Positions 1 through 9,307 of a stretch of DNA of 64,000 nucleotides are shown piece by piece (position 1 is the stretch's first letter; each line of letters starts with the position of its first letter). The notes under the pieces were generated by a model. The model was not told where the DNA came from. It worked only from the letters and a program-made list of their open reading frames with translations, and did not search any database. The DNA is from Bradyrhizobium tropiciagri (lineage in GTDB: Bacteria; Pseudomonadota; Alphaproteobacteria; Rhizobiales; Xanthobacteraceae): positions 1-64,000 of the forward strand of contig NZ_LFLZ01000009.1 of the NCBI RefSeq assembly GCF_001189845.1. Reading direction: 5' to 3'. A program made the position numbers and the translations under genes.

Positions 1-1475
1 AAAGCGGTCGCCGCCGGCTTCCACGATCAACGCCGAGACGATCGCCAGAGTCAGCGGGATCTTGATGGTGACCGAAGCGCCCTCGCCGGCCACGCTCTTG
101 ATGTCGATGGTGCCGCCGATCTGGTCGATATTGGTGCGCACCACGTCCATGCCGACGCCGCGGCCGGACACCGAGGTCACTTGCGCTGCGGTCGAGAAGC
201 CCGGCGCGAAGATGAACTTGTGGATCTGGGCCTCGGTCATCTTCTCCAGCTCAGCCTCGGTGACGAGAGCGTTCTGGAGCGCCTTGGCCTTGATCCGCTC
301 GGTGTTGAGCCCTCTCCCATTGTCGGCGATGCAGATGATGATGTGGCCGCCTTCGTGATAGGCGGAGAGGCGAATGGTGCCTTGCTCTCCCTTGCCGGCG
401 GCGAGGCGCTCGGCGGTGGTCTCCAGCCCATGATCGGCGGAGTTGCGCACCATGTGCGTCAACGGATCCTTGATCAGGTCGAGCACCTGGCGGTCGAGCT
501 CGGTGTCGGCGCCGTGCATCTCCAGCTCGATCTGCTTGCCGAGTTCGCCGGAGAGGTCGCGGACGATGCGCGGCAGCTTCTGCCAGGCATTGCCGATCGG
601 CTGCATCCGCGTCTTCATGACGCCTTCCTGCAGCTCGGCGGTGACGTTGGAGAGCCGCTGCAGCGGCACCTTGAACTCGGTGTCCTCGTTGCGGCGGGAG
701 ATCTCCAAAAGCTGGTTGCGGGTCAAGACCAGCTCGGAGACCATGGTCATGAGGTGTTCGAGGGTGTCGACGTTGACGCGGATCGACTGGTTGGCGATCT
801 TGTCGCCTTCCTGGACATCCTCGGCGGCGGCCTTGCGGGCCGGCTTCTTCGCAACCTCGGCCGGCTCGGTGGCGGGCGCAGCGGCTGCAACGGCCTTCGC
901 GGCGGGCGGAGGCGCTGCCACTTCAGTCTCGGTCTCGCGGAAGGCGCGCTCGAGCTCGTCGAGCGAGACCTCGCCTGGACGCAAGGGACGCTCCAGCGTC
1001 TGCACCACCAGCGTGCCTTCGGTCATATCAGCCTGCACGGACGGAGATTCGACGACCGGCACATCTTCTTCAGCAGCCTCGCCGGCAGTCATCGCGGCCA
1101 TGCCGTGCTCGACCATCGCTTCCAGCTGATCGATCAGATCGCGGTCGTTGCCTTCGGGCTCGGCCTCGGTCGCCTCGAGCCCGCCCAGGATCTCCTTGAT
1201 GCGGTCGATCGAGGACAGGATCAGCGTCACGGCTTCCGCCTTCACCGGCATGCGTCGCGGAATTTGCCCATCAAGGTCTCGCCGGCATGCGCCAGCGCTT
1301 CCAGCCGCGGCAATCCTAAGAAGCCGCAGGTCCCCTTGATGGTGTGTACAAGGCGGAAAATGTTGTCCAGGATCTTCGCGTTGTTCGGATCCTGCTCGAA
1401 CTGCACCAGCTGGTTGTCGACCGTATCCAGGCTCTCGCTGCTCTCCGTCAGGAACTCGCGCAACAGATCGTCCAT
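1..1475 (-). CDS. cheA: Chemotaxis histidine kinase CheA (3' end off window; one frameshift)
   Basis: CheA autophosphorylates on an Hpt histidine and passes phosphate to CheY and CheB in the chemoreceptor array. The N-terminal 77 residues carry the Hpt domain with the phosphorylated-His motif LVHTIKGTCGFLG. The reading frame then breaks near 1253. On the next frame the protein continues through a linker, the dimerisation helices (NVDTLEHLMTMVSELVLTRN) and the HATPase N-box (HMVRNSADHGLE) with G-boxes, then leaves the window at base 1. Restoring one base (GACGC to GACGGC) gives a continuous ...KFRDGMPVKAEA... as expected for the family. I treat the break as a one-base deletion, probably a consensus error. 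Identity is very secure; integrity is uncertain. Confidence 0.93.
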
Positions 1476-1677
1476 GAAACCAACCTTCGAAAAACGCCGA
1501 AAACGCTGCGGCGCGCGACATCCACGCGCCTGACGGAACTTGGGTCAGCTTCTCCGCAAAGCGTTTAAGTTTGGTTGAGTAAATGGAAAAGAACGGGATC
1601 AACAAAGAGATAAGGCCGCGCGATCGAATCGCGCGGCCCGTCGTAACCTTTGATTAATGATGTTCCCGCGGCCGCGT

Positions 1678-2376
1678 TCAGGACGCTGCGATAATGACCT
1701 TGTCGCCATCGAGCGCGAGCGTCACCTTCAGCCCGCAGGCTTCCGCCAGCAGGCGCGTGTAGTATGGCTGAACCGCATGCGCATCGACCGTGTTCGCCGA
1801 CGTCCCGTTGAGGATATCGACGATGTTCTGCGGCACGCGTGCATTGAGACCCGCGGCCGTGATGCGGAAACTCATGGTCTCGCCCTCACCGACCGGATCG
1901 ATGGTGAGCGTGCCGCCGCGCGGGATGGTCTGCTGCGCAATGACCAGCATGTTGAGCAGCAGCTTGACGCGATTCTTGGGCAGCAGCAGCCGCGGCAAAT
2001 TCCAGGTCAGCGTCACCTTGCCGTCCTCGATGTGCCCCTTCGCCATGTTCTGGGCATCGCCGAGGTCGATCTGCGCGCCGGAGGAACCGGCGGCGCCGAA
2101 TGCCAGCCGGCAGAACTGCAGCCGCGCCGAAGCAGTCTTGGCACTCTTGCGGATCAGATCGAGCGCGAAGTCGCGATCTTCGGGCTTCGGATTGTCGTCA
2201 AGGACCTCAAGCCCATTGACGATCGCGCCGACCGGACTGATGAGATCGTGACAGACCCGCGAGCACAACAGCGCCGCGAGCTCGAGCGCATCGGGAGCGG
2301 GACCGGGAGACGAAGTGCCAGACATCAATTGTTTCCTGGAAAGCCGCACGCCGACCGAGGAGTGCGAATCACGCAT
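1678..2376 (-). CDS. chpT: Histidine phosphotransferase ChpT-like protein (DUF2328)
   Basis: ChpT-type phosphotransferases relay phosphate from CckA to CtrA and CpdR in alphaproteobacteria. The protein has the dimerisation helix with the phospho-accepting His in CSRVCHDLISPVGAIVNGLE, followed by a degenerate ATPase-like C-terminal domain. The frame allows 232 residues, but Met18 (MSGTSSPGPAP, start near 2325) is the more likely start because the preceding residues are not conserved in character. It lies about 200 bp downstream of cheA on the same strand, so it is probably transcribed just ahead of cheA. It is full length for the family. Confidence 0.88.
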   Translation of the reverse strand: MRDSHSSVGVRLSRKQLMSGTSSPGPAPDALELAALLCSRVCHDLISPVGAIVNGLEVLDDNPKPEDRDFALDLIRKSAKTASARLQFCRLAFGAAGSSGAQIDLGDAQNMAKGHIEDGKVTLTWNLPRLLLPKNRVKLLLNMLVIAQQTIPRGGTLTIDPVGEGETMSFRITAAGLNARVPQNIVDILNGTSANTVDAHAVQPYYTRLLAEACGLKVTLALDGDKVIIAAS

Positions 2377-2476
2377 GCCTGTCGGCTTGATACACCGGGC
2401 AGACGGATGCTGCCAGCTTGCGGCGGGGCTGGCATCATGATCTCAGGGGAAGACGAACAGGATATGAGAGCCGCCC

Positions 2477-3301
2477 ATGAATAAGGCACAATCGCCCGCC
2501 CTCGACTGCGACAAGGCCGCCACGCTGCTCGACCAGCTGACCGAGCTCGTGATCCGCGCCGGCGAGGCGATTCTTGCGGTCAACCGTTCCGCCATGAATG
2601 TGACCGGCAAGAGCGACGGCTCGCCGGTCACCGAAGCCGATCTCGCCGCCGACCATATCATCGTCGAAGGGCTGACGCGGCTGGCGCCGCATGTGTCGCT
2701 GCTGTCGGAGGAGCGCGTCCATCTGGCGACGCCGCCCTACAAGGACAGTTTCTTCCTGATCGATCCGCTCGACGGCACCAAGGAGTTCGTCGCCGGCCGG
2801 AATGAGTTCACCGTCAATGTGGCGCTGGTCACGCACGGCGTGCCGCTGCTCGGCATCGTCGGTGCACCCGCGCTCGGATTGATCTGGCGCGGCATCGTCG
2901 GCAAGGGCGCGGAGCGATTGACGTTGCAGGGCGGCGCGGCTTCGCAGGCGGTGGCGATCAAGTCCCGTCCTTGCCCGCCACGCGGCGCGCCCTGGACCGT
3001 CGCGGTGAGCCGTTCACACGGTGATGCGCGCACCGAGGCCTTCATCGACGAACGCGGCGGCGCGGTCCGCGCCGTGCTGGGATCGGCGGTCAAGTTCGGC
3101 CGTGTCGCCGAGGGTGCGGTCGATATCTATCCCCGCCTCTCCCCCACATCCGAATGGGATGTGGCGGCCGGTCACGCGGTGGTCGTTGCGGCCGGCGGCA
3201 AGGTGACCGATTCGCACGGGCACCCCCTGCATTTCGGGCTCGGCCGCGAGGACTTCCTGGTGCCGGAATTCATTGCATGGGGCGACCCCGCCGCAGCCTA
3301 A
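2477..3301 (+). CDS. cysQ: 3'(2'),5'-bisphosphate nucleotidase CysQ
   Basis: This is an inositol-monophosphatase-superfamily enzyme that hydrolyses 3'-phosphoadenosine 5'-phosphate to AMP during sulfate assimilation. The metal-binding motifs are visible: LLSEE (first motif), DPLDGTKEFVAG (second motif) and the C-terminal SEWDVAAGHAVVVAAGG. At 274 residues it is the usual length. It is transcribed divergently from the chpT-like gene. Its stop codon overlaps the apparent end of the convergent YHS gene, but that overlap is probably an artefact of a frameshift in the YHS gene. Confidence 0.93.
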   Translation: MNKAQSPALDCDKAATLLDQLTELVIRAGEAILAVNRSAMNVTGKSDGSPVTEADLAADHIIVEGLTRLAPHVSLLSEERVHLATPPYKDSFFLIDPLDGTKEFVAGRNEFTVNVALVTHGVPLLGIVGAPALGLIWRGIVGKGAERLTLQGGAASQAVAIKSRPCPPRGAPWTVAVSRSHGDARTEAFIDERGGAVRAVLGSAVKFGRVAEGAVDIYPRLSPTSEWDVAAGHAVVVAAGGKVTDSHGHPLHFGLGREDFLVPEFIAWGDPAAA

Positions 3302-3897
3302 AGCATGATCCGGAAAAGTGCGAAGCGGTTTTCCCTCGCGACAAACGCGGAACGCGTTTGCGCGGAGATCATGCTCAAAACAAAGAGCTGACTACTGCGC
3401 GAGATCCTCTTCCAGCCCCGGCCAGCGTGCCGCGCTTCCTTCAGGAAGCGCGCGGGATCGGCGGCGAAGGCATCGCGGCTGCGTTCCCGGTTGAACAGAT
3501 AAAGCCTGTTCCCGACGACCGCCCAGAATCGCGGATTGCCGGCGCAGGTCACGCCCCGCACCAGATCGGTCGGATCGTAGCCGCCGAACTGCGGACCGTA
3601 GATTTCAGGATGCGCCACGAACGAGGCGCGGTTGCCTTCGTTGCGGAAGCGCCAGACCGCGCCGCTTTCGGCGGCCTCGAATTCCGGCCGCCCCTGGGTG
3701 GCGGCGGCGTCGGTGAAATAGGCGACCGGATCGAATCCTTCGATCGCAAGGCCAGAGTAGCGGTTCGTCACCACGCGCTCGGTCGTGGTGGCCTGAACAG
3801 GCAAAGCAGGGCAGATAGCCGCCAAAATGCCCGCCAACAGGCCGAAAAACGCCATGCCCCGGCACGATCCATATCTTTCCTGCCGTTGTGCCGTCAT
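3298..3897 (-). CDS. Exported YHS-domain protein (frameshifted near its 3' end)
   Basis: A predicted signal segment (MAFFGLLAGILAAICPALPVQA) is followed by a YHS domain (YSGLAIEGFDPVAYF ... RFRNEGNRASFVAHPEIYGPQFGGY), a small fold often linked to metal-handling proteins; its reaction is unknown. The open frame ends in about 40 residues translated from a dispersed palindromic repeat. Adding one base near 3427 would instead give ...KEARQRWPGLEEDLAQ and a stop at 3393, a natural-looking end. I therefore read the 3' extension as a frameshift artefact. The start at 3897 or 3855 is uncertain. Confidence 0.75.
   Translation of the reverse strand: MTAQRQERYGSCRGMAFFGLLAGILAAICPALPVQATTTERVVTNRYSGLAIEGFDPVAYFTDAAATQGRPEFEAAESGAVWRFRNEGNRASFVAHPEIYGPQFGGYDPTDLVRGVTCAGNPRFWAVVGNRLYLFNRERSRDAFAADPARFLKEARHAGRGWKRISRSSQLFVLSMISAQTRSAFVARENRFALFRIML
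3303..3376. repeat. Dispersed palindromic repeat of Bradyrhizobium type
   Basis: The element is bounded by the inverted repeat AGCATGATC (3303-3311) and GATCATGCT (3368-3376), with internal complementary blocks (GAAGCGG, CGCGTTTGCGCG). This matches from memory an abundant intergenic repeat of Bradyrhizobium and relatives that sits at the 3' ends of convergent genes. Only one copy is evident in this window. It may act as a transcription terminator between cysQ and the YHS gene. Confidence 0.65.
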
Positions 3898-4008
3898 AGT
3901 TGATACCGATAACATCCGAGTCGAGGGGACACTGGGCGCAACCTAGAGCCGTGCCTGTTGGCATCAGGTTAAAGGGCAACGCTCGGATTTCGATAGCAGG
4001 GGTTCTTA

Positions 4009-4614
4009 ATGACTTTCGCATCACGCCTTGCCGCGGTCGCGTTTGCCGCGCTGATGTGCTGGAGCGCAGGGGCGTCCGCGCAGCAGCCCCCACCACCGCA
4101 ATATCCGCCGCCGCAGCGTGAACCGACCCCGTATACTTACGGGCCCGACGAGCTGGTCGGCGCCGGCCACAAGTTCTTCGGCAACGTTTCGCGCGGGCTC
4201 GCCTCCGTGATCGAGCGCGCGGTCAGCCAATGGGGTCTGCCCAACGGTTATGTGCTCGGCGAGGAAGGCTCCGGCGCGTTCGTGGCCGGACTGCGCTACG
4301 GCGAAGGCACGCTCTACACCAAGAACGCCGGCGACCTCAGGGTCTATTGGCAGGGTCCTTCGGTCGGCTTCGACTGGGGCGGCGACGGCGCCCGCACCAT
4401 GACGCTGGTCTACAACCTGCCTTCGACGCAGGCGATCTACCAGCGCTTCGTCGGCATCGACGGCTCCGCCTATATCGTCGGCGGCTTCGGCATGACGGCG
4501 CTGACCGCCAACAACATCGTGCTGGTCCCGATTCGCTCGGGCATCGGCCTGCGGCTCGGCGCCAGCGTCGGCTATCTCAAATACACCCCGCGCGCGACCT
4601 GGAACCCGTTCTAG
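4009..4614 (+). CDS. eipA: DUF1134 envelope protein (EipA family)
   Basis: A signal peptide (about residues 1-24, ending GASA) is followed by a proline-rich linker (QQPPPPQYPPPQ) and a compact glycine-rich DUF1134 domain of about 150 residues (NGYVLGEEGSGAFVAGLRYGEGTLYTK). Members act in the periplasm; the Brucella homologue EipA supports envelope integrity. Length (201 aa) fits the family. It stands alone, with about 110 bp upstream free of genes. Confidence 0.85.
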   Translation: MTFASRLAAVAFAALMCWSAGASAQQPPPPQYPPPQREPTPYTYGPDELVGAGHKFFGNVSRGLASVIERAVSQWGLPNGYVLGEEGSGAFVAGLRYGEGTLYTKNAGDLRVYWQGPSVGFDWGGDGARTMTLVYNLPSTQAIYQRFVGIDGSAYIVGGFGMTALTANNIVLVPIRSGIGLRLGASVGYLKYTPRATWNPF

Positions 4615-4756
4615 GTCGCAGCCTCGAACGGGTCACTGCGCCAAGCGCTCCGGCACTGTTGGCGATTCACCTTAACGCGGCAAACGGGCTGGCCTTTGGC
4701 CGGCCCGCCGTGGCATTGTGATTAACAAATTCCTTCTTTCTTTGGAGTGACCCTTC

Positions 4757-6063
4757 ATGATCGAGCCGATCATGTACGCGGCGATCGGTTTCCTGATCTC
4801 GATGCTGTGCGGCCTGATGATCGTGCCCCTGGTGCATAACCGGGCGGTACGGCTGACCACGCGCCGGATGGAGGCGGCCACCCCGCTGTCGATGGCCGAG
4901 ATCCAGGCCGACAAGGACCAGCTCCGCGCCGAATTCGCCATGTCGGCCCGTCGGCTCGAGATGAGCGTCGACCAGCTCAAGAGCAAGACCACGAGCCAGC
5001 TCGCCGAGCTCGGCAAGAAGACCGACGCGATCAACCGCATGAAGATTGAGCTCGGCGAAAAGAACGCCGCGATCTTCGCGATGGAGGCGCGCGAGAAGGC
5101 GATGAAGGAGCAGCTTCGCGCCACCGAGGAGGAGTTCGGCGCCAAGACCGAGCTGCTGCGCACCGCCGAGCAGGCGCTGACCGACAAGCAGGGCGAGCTT
5201 GGCAGGATCAACGCCGAGCTCAGCGACCGCTCGATGACAGCCGACAGCCGCCAGGTCGAACTGGTCGCGGTGCGGACCCAGGTCGAGGAGTTGAAGAACC
5301 GGGTCGCGATGCCGCCAGGGAGTTCGCGGCCACCGAGGCCCGCCTCGCCCAGGAGCGTAGTCAGTCGGAAACCGTGACGCGCGATCTCACCGATGCGCGC
5401 GGCCGGGTCGAGAACCTGAGCCAGCGCGTCACCGATCTCGACCGCCAGCTGATCGTCCAGGTCAAGGAAGCCGAGATGCTCGGCAACCGCGTCAGCGACC
5501 TCGAGACACGGCTTGCGACCCAGGGCAAGCTGCTCGCCGAGCGTGAATTCGAGAACGGCCAGCTCAAGCAGGCCAACGCCGCCGCCGAGCGGACGGTGCA
5601 GGAGCTGCGCGAGGAGATCGCCGCGGCGGGCGGCGGCAAATCGTCCGTGCTCGAGAAGCTGCGCCAGGAGAAGGCCGCGGTCGAGGAGCAGCTGCGCACA
5701 GCCCGCGACGAACGCGGCAAGCTGCAGCGCGACATCAACGCGATCCAGCAGCAGGCCGAGAGCTCCTGGGCGACCGAGCGGATGGAGAACGCGCTGCTGC
5801 GCGAGCGCATCAACGACATCGCGGCCGAAGTGGCCAAGCTCGCGATCCAGCTCGAGGGCCCCAATTCGGCGATCGAGGCCATGCTGGCGGCGGAGCCGAA
5901 CGTGCCGGCCAAGATCGCCTCGCAGCCCGCTGCCAAGCCCGCCAACGGTGCCGCAAACGGCGTCTCGCCGGGCAGCGGGATGCCCGAAGGCGGCGGCACG
6001 CTCGCCGAACGCATCCGGGCGCTGCAGTCACACGCCTCTCGCGCCCGCCAGCAGGGCGCCTGA
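4757..6063 (+). CDS. Membrane-anchored long coiled-coil protein (one frameshift)
   Basis: An N-terminal transmembrane helix (MYAAIGFLISMLCGLMIVPLV) is followed by roughly 300 residues of heptad-like coiled coil rich in E, K, R, Q and A, and a Gly/Pro/Ala-rich tail. The first frame runs 4757-5377 and the second 5374-6063. Between them the lost frame reads DAAREFAATEARLAQERSQSETV without a stop, so restoring one G near 5306 (GTCGCGAT to GTCGGCGAT) yields a single protein of about 435 residues. No enzymatic domain is visible; a structural or scaffolding role is a guess. Confidence 0.7.
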
Positions 6064-6173
6064 TTTACGCAGGGTTTGGCTTGACACCCCTACCCGGCAC
6101 TTCGTAAATCGCACGCTCTGACGAAGCGCCTTTATCGACCGGCCGGCATCGGCCGTTTGGCACGTCATATCCC

Positions 6174-6248
6174 GGACGCATAGCTCAGCGGGAGAGCGTT
6201 CCCTTCACACGGGAGAGGTCCAAGGTTCGATCCCTTGTGCGTCCACCA
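6174..6248 (+). tRNA. tRNA-Val (anticodon CAC)
   Basis: The cloverleaf folds by eye: acceptor GGACGCA pairs with TGCGTCC, D-arm GCTC/GAGC, anticodon stem TTCCC/GGGAG with loop TTCACAC (anticodon CAC), and T-arm CAAGG-TTCGATC-CCTTG. An encoded CCA ends the gene. The accessory region begins immediately 3' of it, as expected if its 3' end served as an integration site. Confidence 0.95.
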
Positions 6249-6748
6249 TTACTCCTAACAAGTCAATAGGTTACGAACCTTTTTCCCTTAACGCGTGCCC
6301 AGAAGCCGCTGGGGCACAATGGGGACACACATCATCTGGTCGCGATGATTGCCGAATATGCGCAGCCAAATAACCTTCAACAGCGCATGCGAGTCTCGGC
6401 GCCCTCGGAGGGCGGATATTCTATGCAGTTTCAATGCTTTACCGATCTGGATGAGGAATTAGGTGTGCATCCCGCCGAAAACCACCTTTCAGGGCTTTCG
6501 CTGCAAGTTTAGGGCTGCTTCGGAACGGCACCTGCATGAAGTGCGACGCGTGCTGTTCAACGCCAACTGCCCTCACTAAACGACTCCGTGAGAATGTGAA
6601 ATGCAGCCTAAGTCGGCCATTCCACGCGTCCTCGTGTCCATTCTGACCTAGCTAAGTTGCCCGTAGAACAGTTTTCTTCGCCGGCGGTCTTCGGATCGCC
6701 GGCGAGCTGATTCAAGGCAGCTGACGTTAGCGGTCCAGGACCCGGAGC
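6249..6748. other. Non-coding left edge of the accessory region
   Basis: I see no convincing gene here. The base composition drops and the sequence loses coding character directly after the tRNA CCA. Near 6264-6274 the 11-mer CAATAGGTTAC also occurs beside the tRNA-Gln remnant (51097-51107). No integrase is left next to this tRNA. Confidence 0.5.
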
Positions 6749-7267
6749 ATGCTGCACGACTGGTCCCACCACGTCCGTACGGTGTTGCCGAGCCTCTCCC
6801 GCCTGGCAGCCGAGGCCGGCGCGCGGCCGCTCACCGGGCTCGAGGTCTACGTCACCGAGCGCCTGACCCACGGGCCCGTCCGAGGCGGGCTGCTGGATGC
6901 CTTGCCGCTGTACATTGCCATCGCCGCCTGCGATCTGTTCGGGGCGGTCGCCACGCTCGGACGCATGCCGAACCTGAAGCGGCTCACCGACGAGGAATGG
7001 CGGGTCGCCGGCGGCGCCGGCTTCGACATCCTGGCCGACGGTCAGGCCGGTATCGAAAATCTCCTCGAGAATCTGCGCCGCACGTACCCGTATTCCGGGG
7101 CCGGTACTGAAGGGCCGCAGGCCGTGTTCGGCCGCATCTACCAGGTGCTCGAGTTCGGCCGGGAGGACAAAGCATTCGATCCGCTGCGCGACCTGGTCGG
7201 CAACTTCATCCGGACCCGCTTTCCCGTCGGGCCCGGCCACGTCGTGTTCGGCAAAACGCATCGATAG
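6749..7267 (+). pseudogene. C-terminal fragment resembling TniQ
   Basis: The 172-residue frame ends with a pattern I associate with the C-terminus of TniQ-type transposition or target-selection proteins (GRIYQVLEFGREDKAFDPLRDL ... FPVGPGHVVFG). The earlier part (LTDEEWRVAGGAGFDIL) is similarly TniQ-like. It lacks the N-terminal half with the zinc motifs. Its end abuts, out of frame, a nucleotide cyclase that lacks its 5' end, so a deletion or recombination joint lies near 7260. The TniQ assignment is tentative. Confidence 0.4.
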
Positions 7268-8319
7268 ACGAAGAAGAGACCGACGAAGAGAAGAAGCGCC
7301 TCTGCCGCGCCGTAGCCATTGGCAAGCTGATCATCGACGTGCTCGCCGAAACCGGGGACGATGACGAGGACATCCCGAACGCTAAAACCAGAATCGGCAT
7401 CGATAGCGGGCTGACGCTGGCGGTCAACAACGGTCGAAACGGCAACCGCGAGCCCCTCTTCCTCGGCTCAGCCGCGAATCTGGCCGCCAAGCTGGCCTCC
7501 AATTGGCGCGCCGAAGGCATCTTCCTCACCAACAACGCCCGCAAGGCCGCCGGCCTCGAAGAAGCGGAGGCCGGAAAGGAAGGGACGACGCCCCTCAGCT
7601 CGGATCAAATCACCCATTGTCAAGACATCGCCAAGCTCGATGTGAGCAAGGACGAGATCGTCAAGGAATGGCGGCAAGACAACAAGGACAATCCGATCGG
7701 AGCCTTCGAGTTCACCCGCCCTACCCCGCCGCTGCGCAACCTAGACATCTCGGTCCTTACGCCCGGTAATTCCCGGCGGATGGAGGCGGTGTCACTCTAC
7801 GCCGACCTGGACGGGTTTACGAAATACGTGGCTACGCACATCGACAAGAACGCCGCTGACGTCGTTCGCTGCTTCCACGTTATACGGTCGGAGCTTGACC
7901 GGGTCGTTTCCTCCGATTTCGGGGGCCGCAGAATCCGCTTTATCGGGGACTGCATCCACGGCCTTCTCATGGAAGGAACGGCCTATACCACATACGAACA
8001 GGATACGGTTTCGACCGGCACTCTCTGCGCCGGCGGCCTGCGCAGCAGCTTCGGCCTTGCCCTGGAGCGCCTGAAGCACAACAAGGTTGACATTACCGGC
8101 CTCGGGCTCGCGATTGGCTTCGAGTACGGTCCCATGACCGCGACCAGGCTCGGTATGCAGGGCGATCGCGTTCGATGTTCGGTAAGCCGGGGTGTCCTCG
8201 CTTCGGAAGGCGACAAGACGACGGTCGTTCACGTCGAAGATACGGGAACATGGTTTTCTACACCAACATCACAGACGGCGGCGACAAGCATGAGTTCCTC
8301 AAGTTCAAGGGTACGGTGA
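7261..8319 (+). pseudogene. 5'-truncated tandem class III nucleotide cyclase
   Basis: Two cyclase-like segments are visible. The first is only the C-terminal half of a class III domain (RIGIDSGLTLAVNNG ... EPLFLGSAANLAAKLA). The second is nearly complete, with the metal-site motif YADLDGFTKYV, RIRFIGDCIHGLL and LGLAIGFEYGPMTATRLGMQGDRV. The open frame extends upstream of the GTG at 7339 to about 7261 with plausible protein (SIDEEETDEEKKRLCRAVAI), so the true N-terminus is missing. At the 3' end one extra base near 8241 would give EDYGNMVFYTNITDGGDKHEFLKFKG and a stop at 8332. Such proteins may be cyclic nucleotide synthases of Pycsar-like defence or signalling; no effector gene follows. Confidence 0.6.
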
Positions 8320-8433
8320 CTCAGGTGAACTGAAATGAGTCCGGCTGAGCGCCGATCCGAAAAGGTCGATAATTTTGTAACTCGGAAGCCGTCAGACGGA
8401 ACGTCAATCGGCATGTGATCTCTCTCGACGAGG

Positions 8434-8715
8434 TTATCCGGCCTTTCGCTTGACGATCTTCACAAGCGCTTCGTCAATTCTGCGCTGCCAATTAGGACCG
8501 CCGGCCTTGAAATGATCCAGGACAACGGGACTGAGCCGCAGCGAAACCAGCTTCTTCGTCGGCGCCTTATTGGGGCCGCGGCCCTTGCGCATCGTTGGGA
8601 AGACCTCGTCGAAGGCCTTTGCTTTTGCAAAGTCGTCCTTAGTCCATTCCGGGTTATCGCTTACAGCACGCATATCGCTGGCCGTATAGCGCTTCTTAGC
8701 GACGGTTCGCTTCAT
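8434..8715 (-). CDS. brnA: BrnA family antitoxin
   Basis: BrnA antitoxins bind and neutralise BrnT and repress their own operon through a ribbon-helix-helix fold. The C-terminal segment KKLVSLRLSPVVLDHFKAGGPNWQ has the typical RHH strand and helices, preceded by a basic N-terminus. It overlaps the upstream brnT by 20 bp, in the usual toxin-first order. It is complete at 93 residues. Confidence 0.88.
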   Translation of the reverse strand: MKRTVAKKRYTASDMRAVSDNPEWTKDDFAKAKAFDEVFPTMRKGRGPNKAPTKKLVSLRLSPVVLDHFKAGGPNWQRRIDEALVKIVKRKAG

Positions 8716-8956
8716 AGAGCTCCCTTTCTGTCTTACTGGCGGGGCGCATGCTGATGATGCTGACGGCTTCCTTGCCGTATACCGCGAAGATCACCGAAAT
8801 GACGCCGCGAATGTTCACGCCGATTGCGCGATAACGGTCTCGCTTGGCTTGCAGGACGATGGCAGTATCGAAGAACTTCTCGTTGAGATCAGCGAAATCC
8901 ATCCCGTGTTTGTCGAGATTGGCGAGCCGTTTTGGTTCGTCCCAGATGATCTTCAC
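8696..8956 (-). CDS. brnT: BrnT family ribonuclease toxin
   Basis: BrnT is a RelE-fold ribonuclease toxin. The family's start motif is present (IIWDEPKRLANLDKHGMDFADL), followed by RYRAIGVNIRGVISVIFAVYG and the C-terminal ISMRPASKTERELYE. Full length at 86 residues, it leads the brnT-brnA operon. Its presence in an accessory region is typical of stabilisation modules. Confidence 0.9.
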   Translation of the reverse strand: MKIIWDEPKRLANLDKHGMDFADLNEKFFDTAIVLQAKRDRYRAIGVNIRGVISVIFAVYGKEAVSIISMRPASKTERELYEANRR

Positions 8957-9307
8957 GGATTATTTTGTAGCTACAAAATGGTTCAACGTCAAGGGTGAGA
9001 AATGGCCGTGTCTGTGGTGGGACAGCGGCGTTCAATTTGAGTGACGCACTTTGCCCAGCAGGTACCGTTTCGCTGTCAACGCGCCAGGGCGTGCGTGCGA
9101 GATCTAAACAGCTTAGAGGGTGCCTAAACGTACTTTGGCCTAGCCTGCCGCGCCAAACTCTCACGTGACGGGCTGGGTCGTTCGTTGGCAATGGACGCCA
9201 ATATCCGTCCATCGCATGCTGATGGCTCGACCGTCTCGATCGGCCTGTCATCACGTTGACAGATTGGCCGAGCTGAATGCAACCTCTGGTAAATCGACAG
9301 CGGAGGC
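8957..9307. other. Intergenic, no gene seen
   Basis: This stretch between divergent brnTA and the S1/P1 nuclease must contain both promoters. Directly upstream of brnT lies an AT-rich patch (TTATTTTGTAGCTACAAAATGG, 8959-8980) containing the palindrome ATTTTGTAGCTACAAAAT. It is a candidate BrnA operator. Confidence 0.4.
8962..8979. promoter_or_regulatory. Palindrome upstream of brnT, candidate BrnA operator
   Basis: ATTTTGTAGCTACAAAAT is a perfect 18-bp palindrome about 6 bp upstream of the brnT start codon. BrnA proteins autoregulate by binding inverted repeats over the brnT promoter, so the position fits. The assignment is inferred from position and symmetry only. Confidence 0.5.

Noticed and set aside
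181..1533. 450-residue plus-strand frame
   Set aside because: It is the complement of cheA; the protein is low in conserved motifs, while the minus strand encodes clear CheA domains.
5513..6121. 202-residue plus-strand frame
   Set aside because: Ser/Arg-rich shadow of the coiled-coil gene in another frame.
7261..8332. Functional Pycsar system
   Set aside because: The cyclase lacks its N-terminus and no effector (TIR or TM) gene follows; brnTA is on the other strand.
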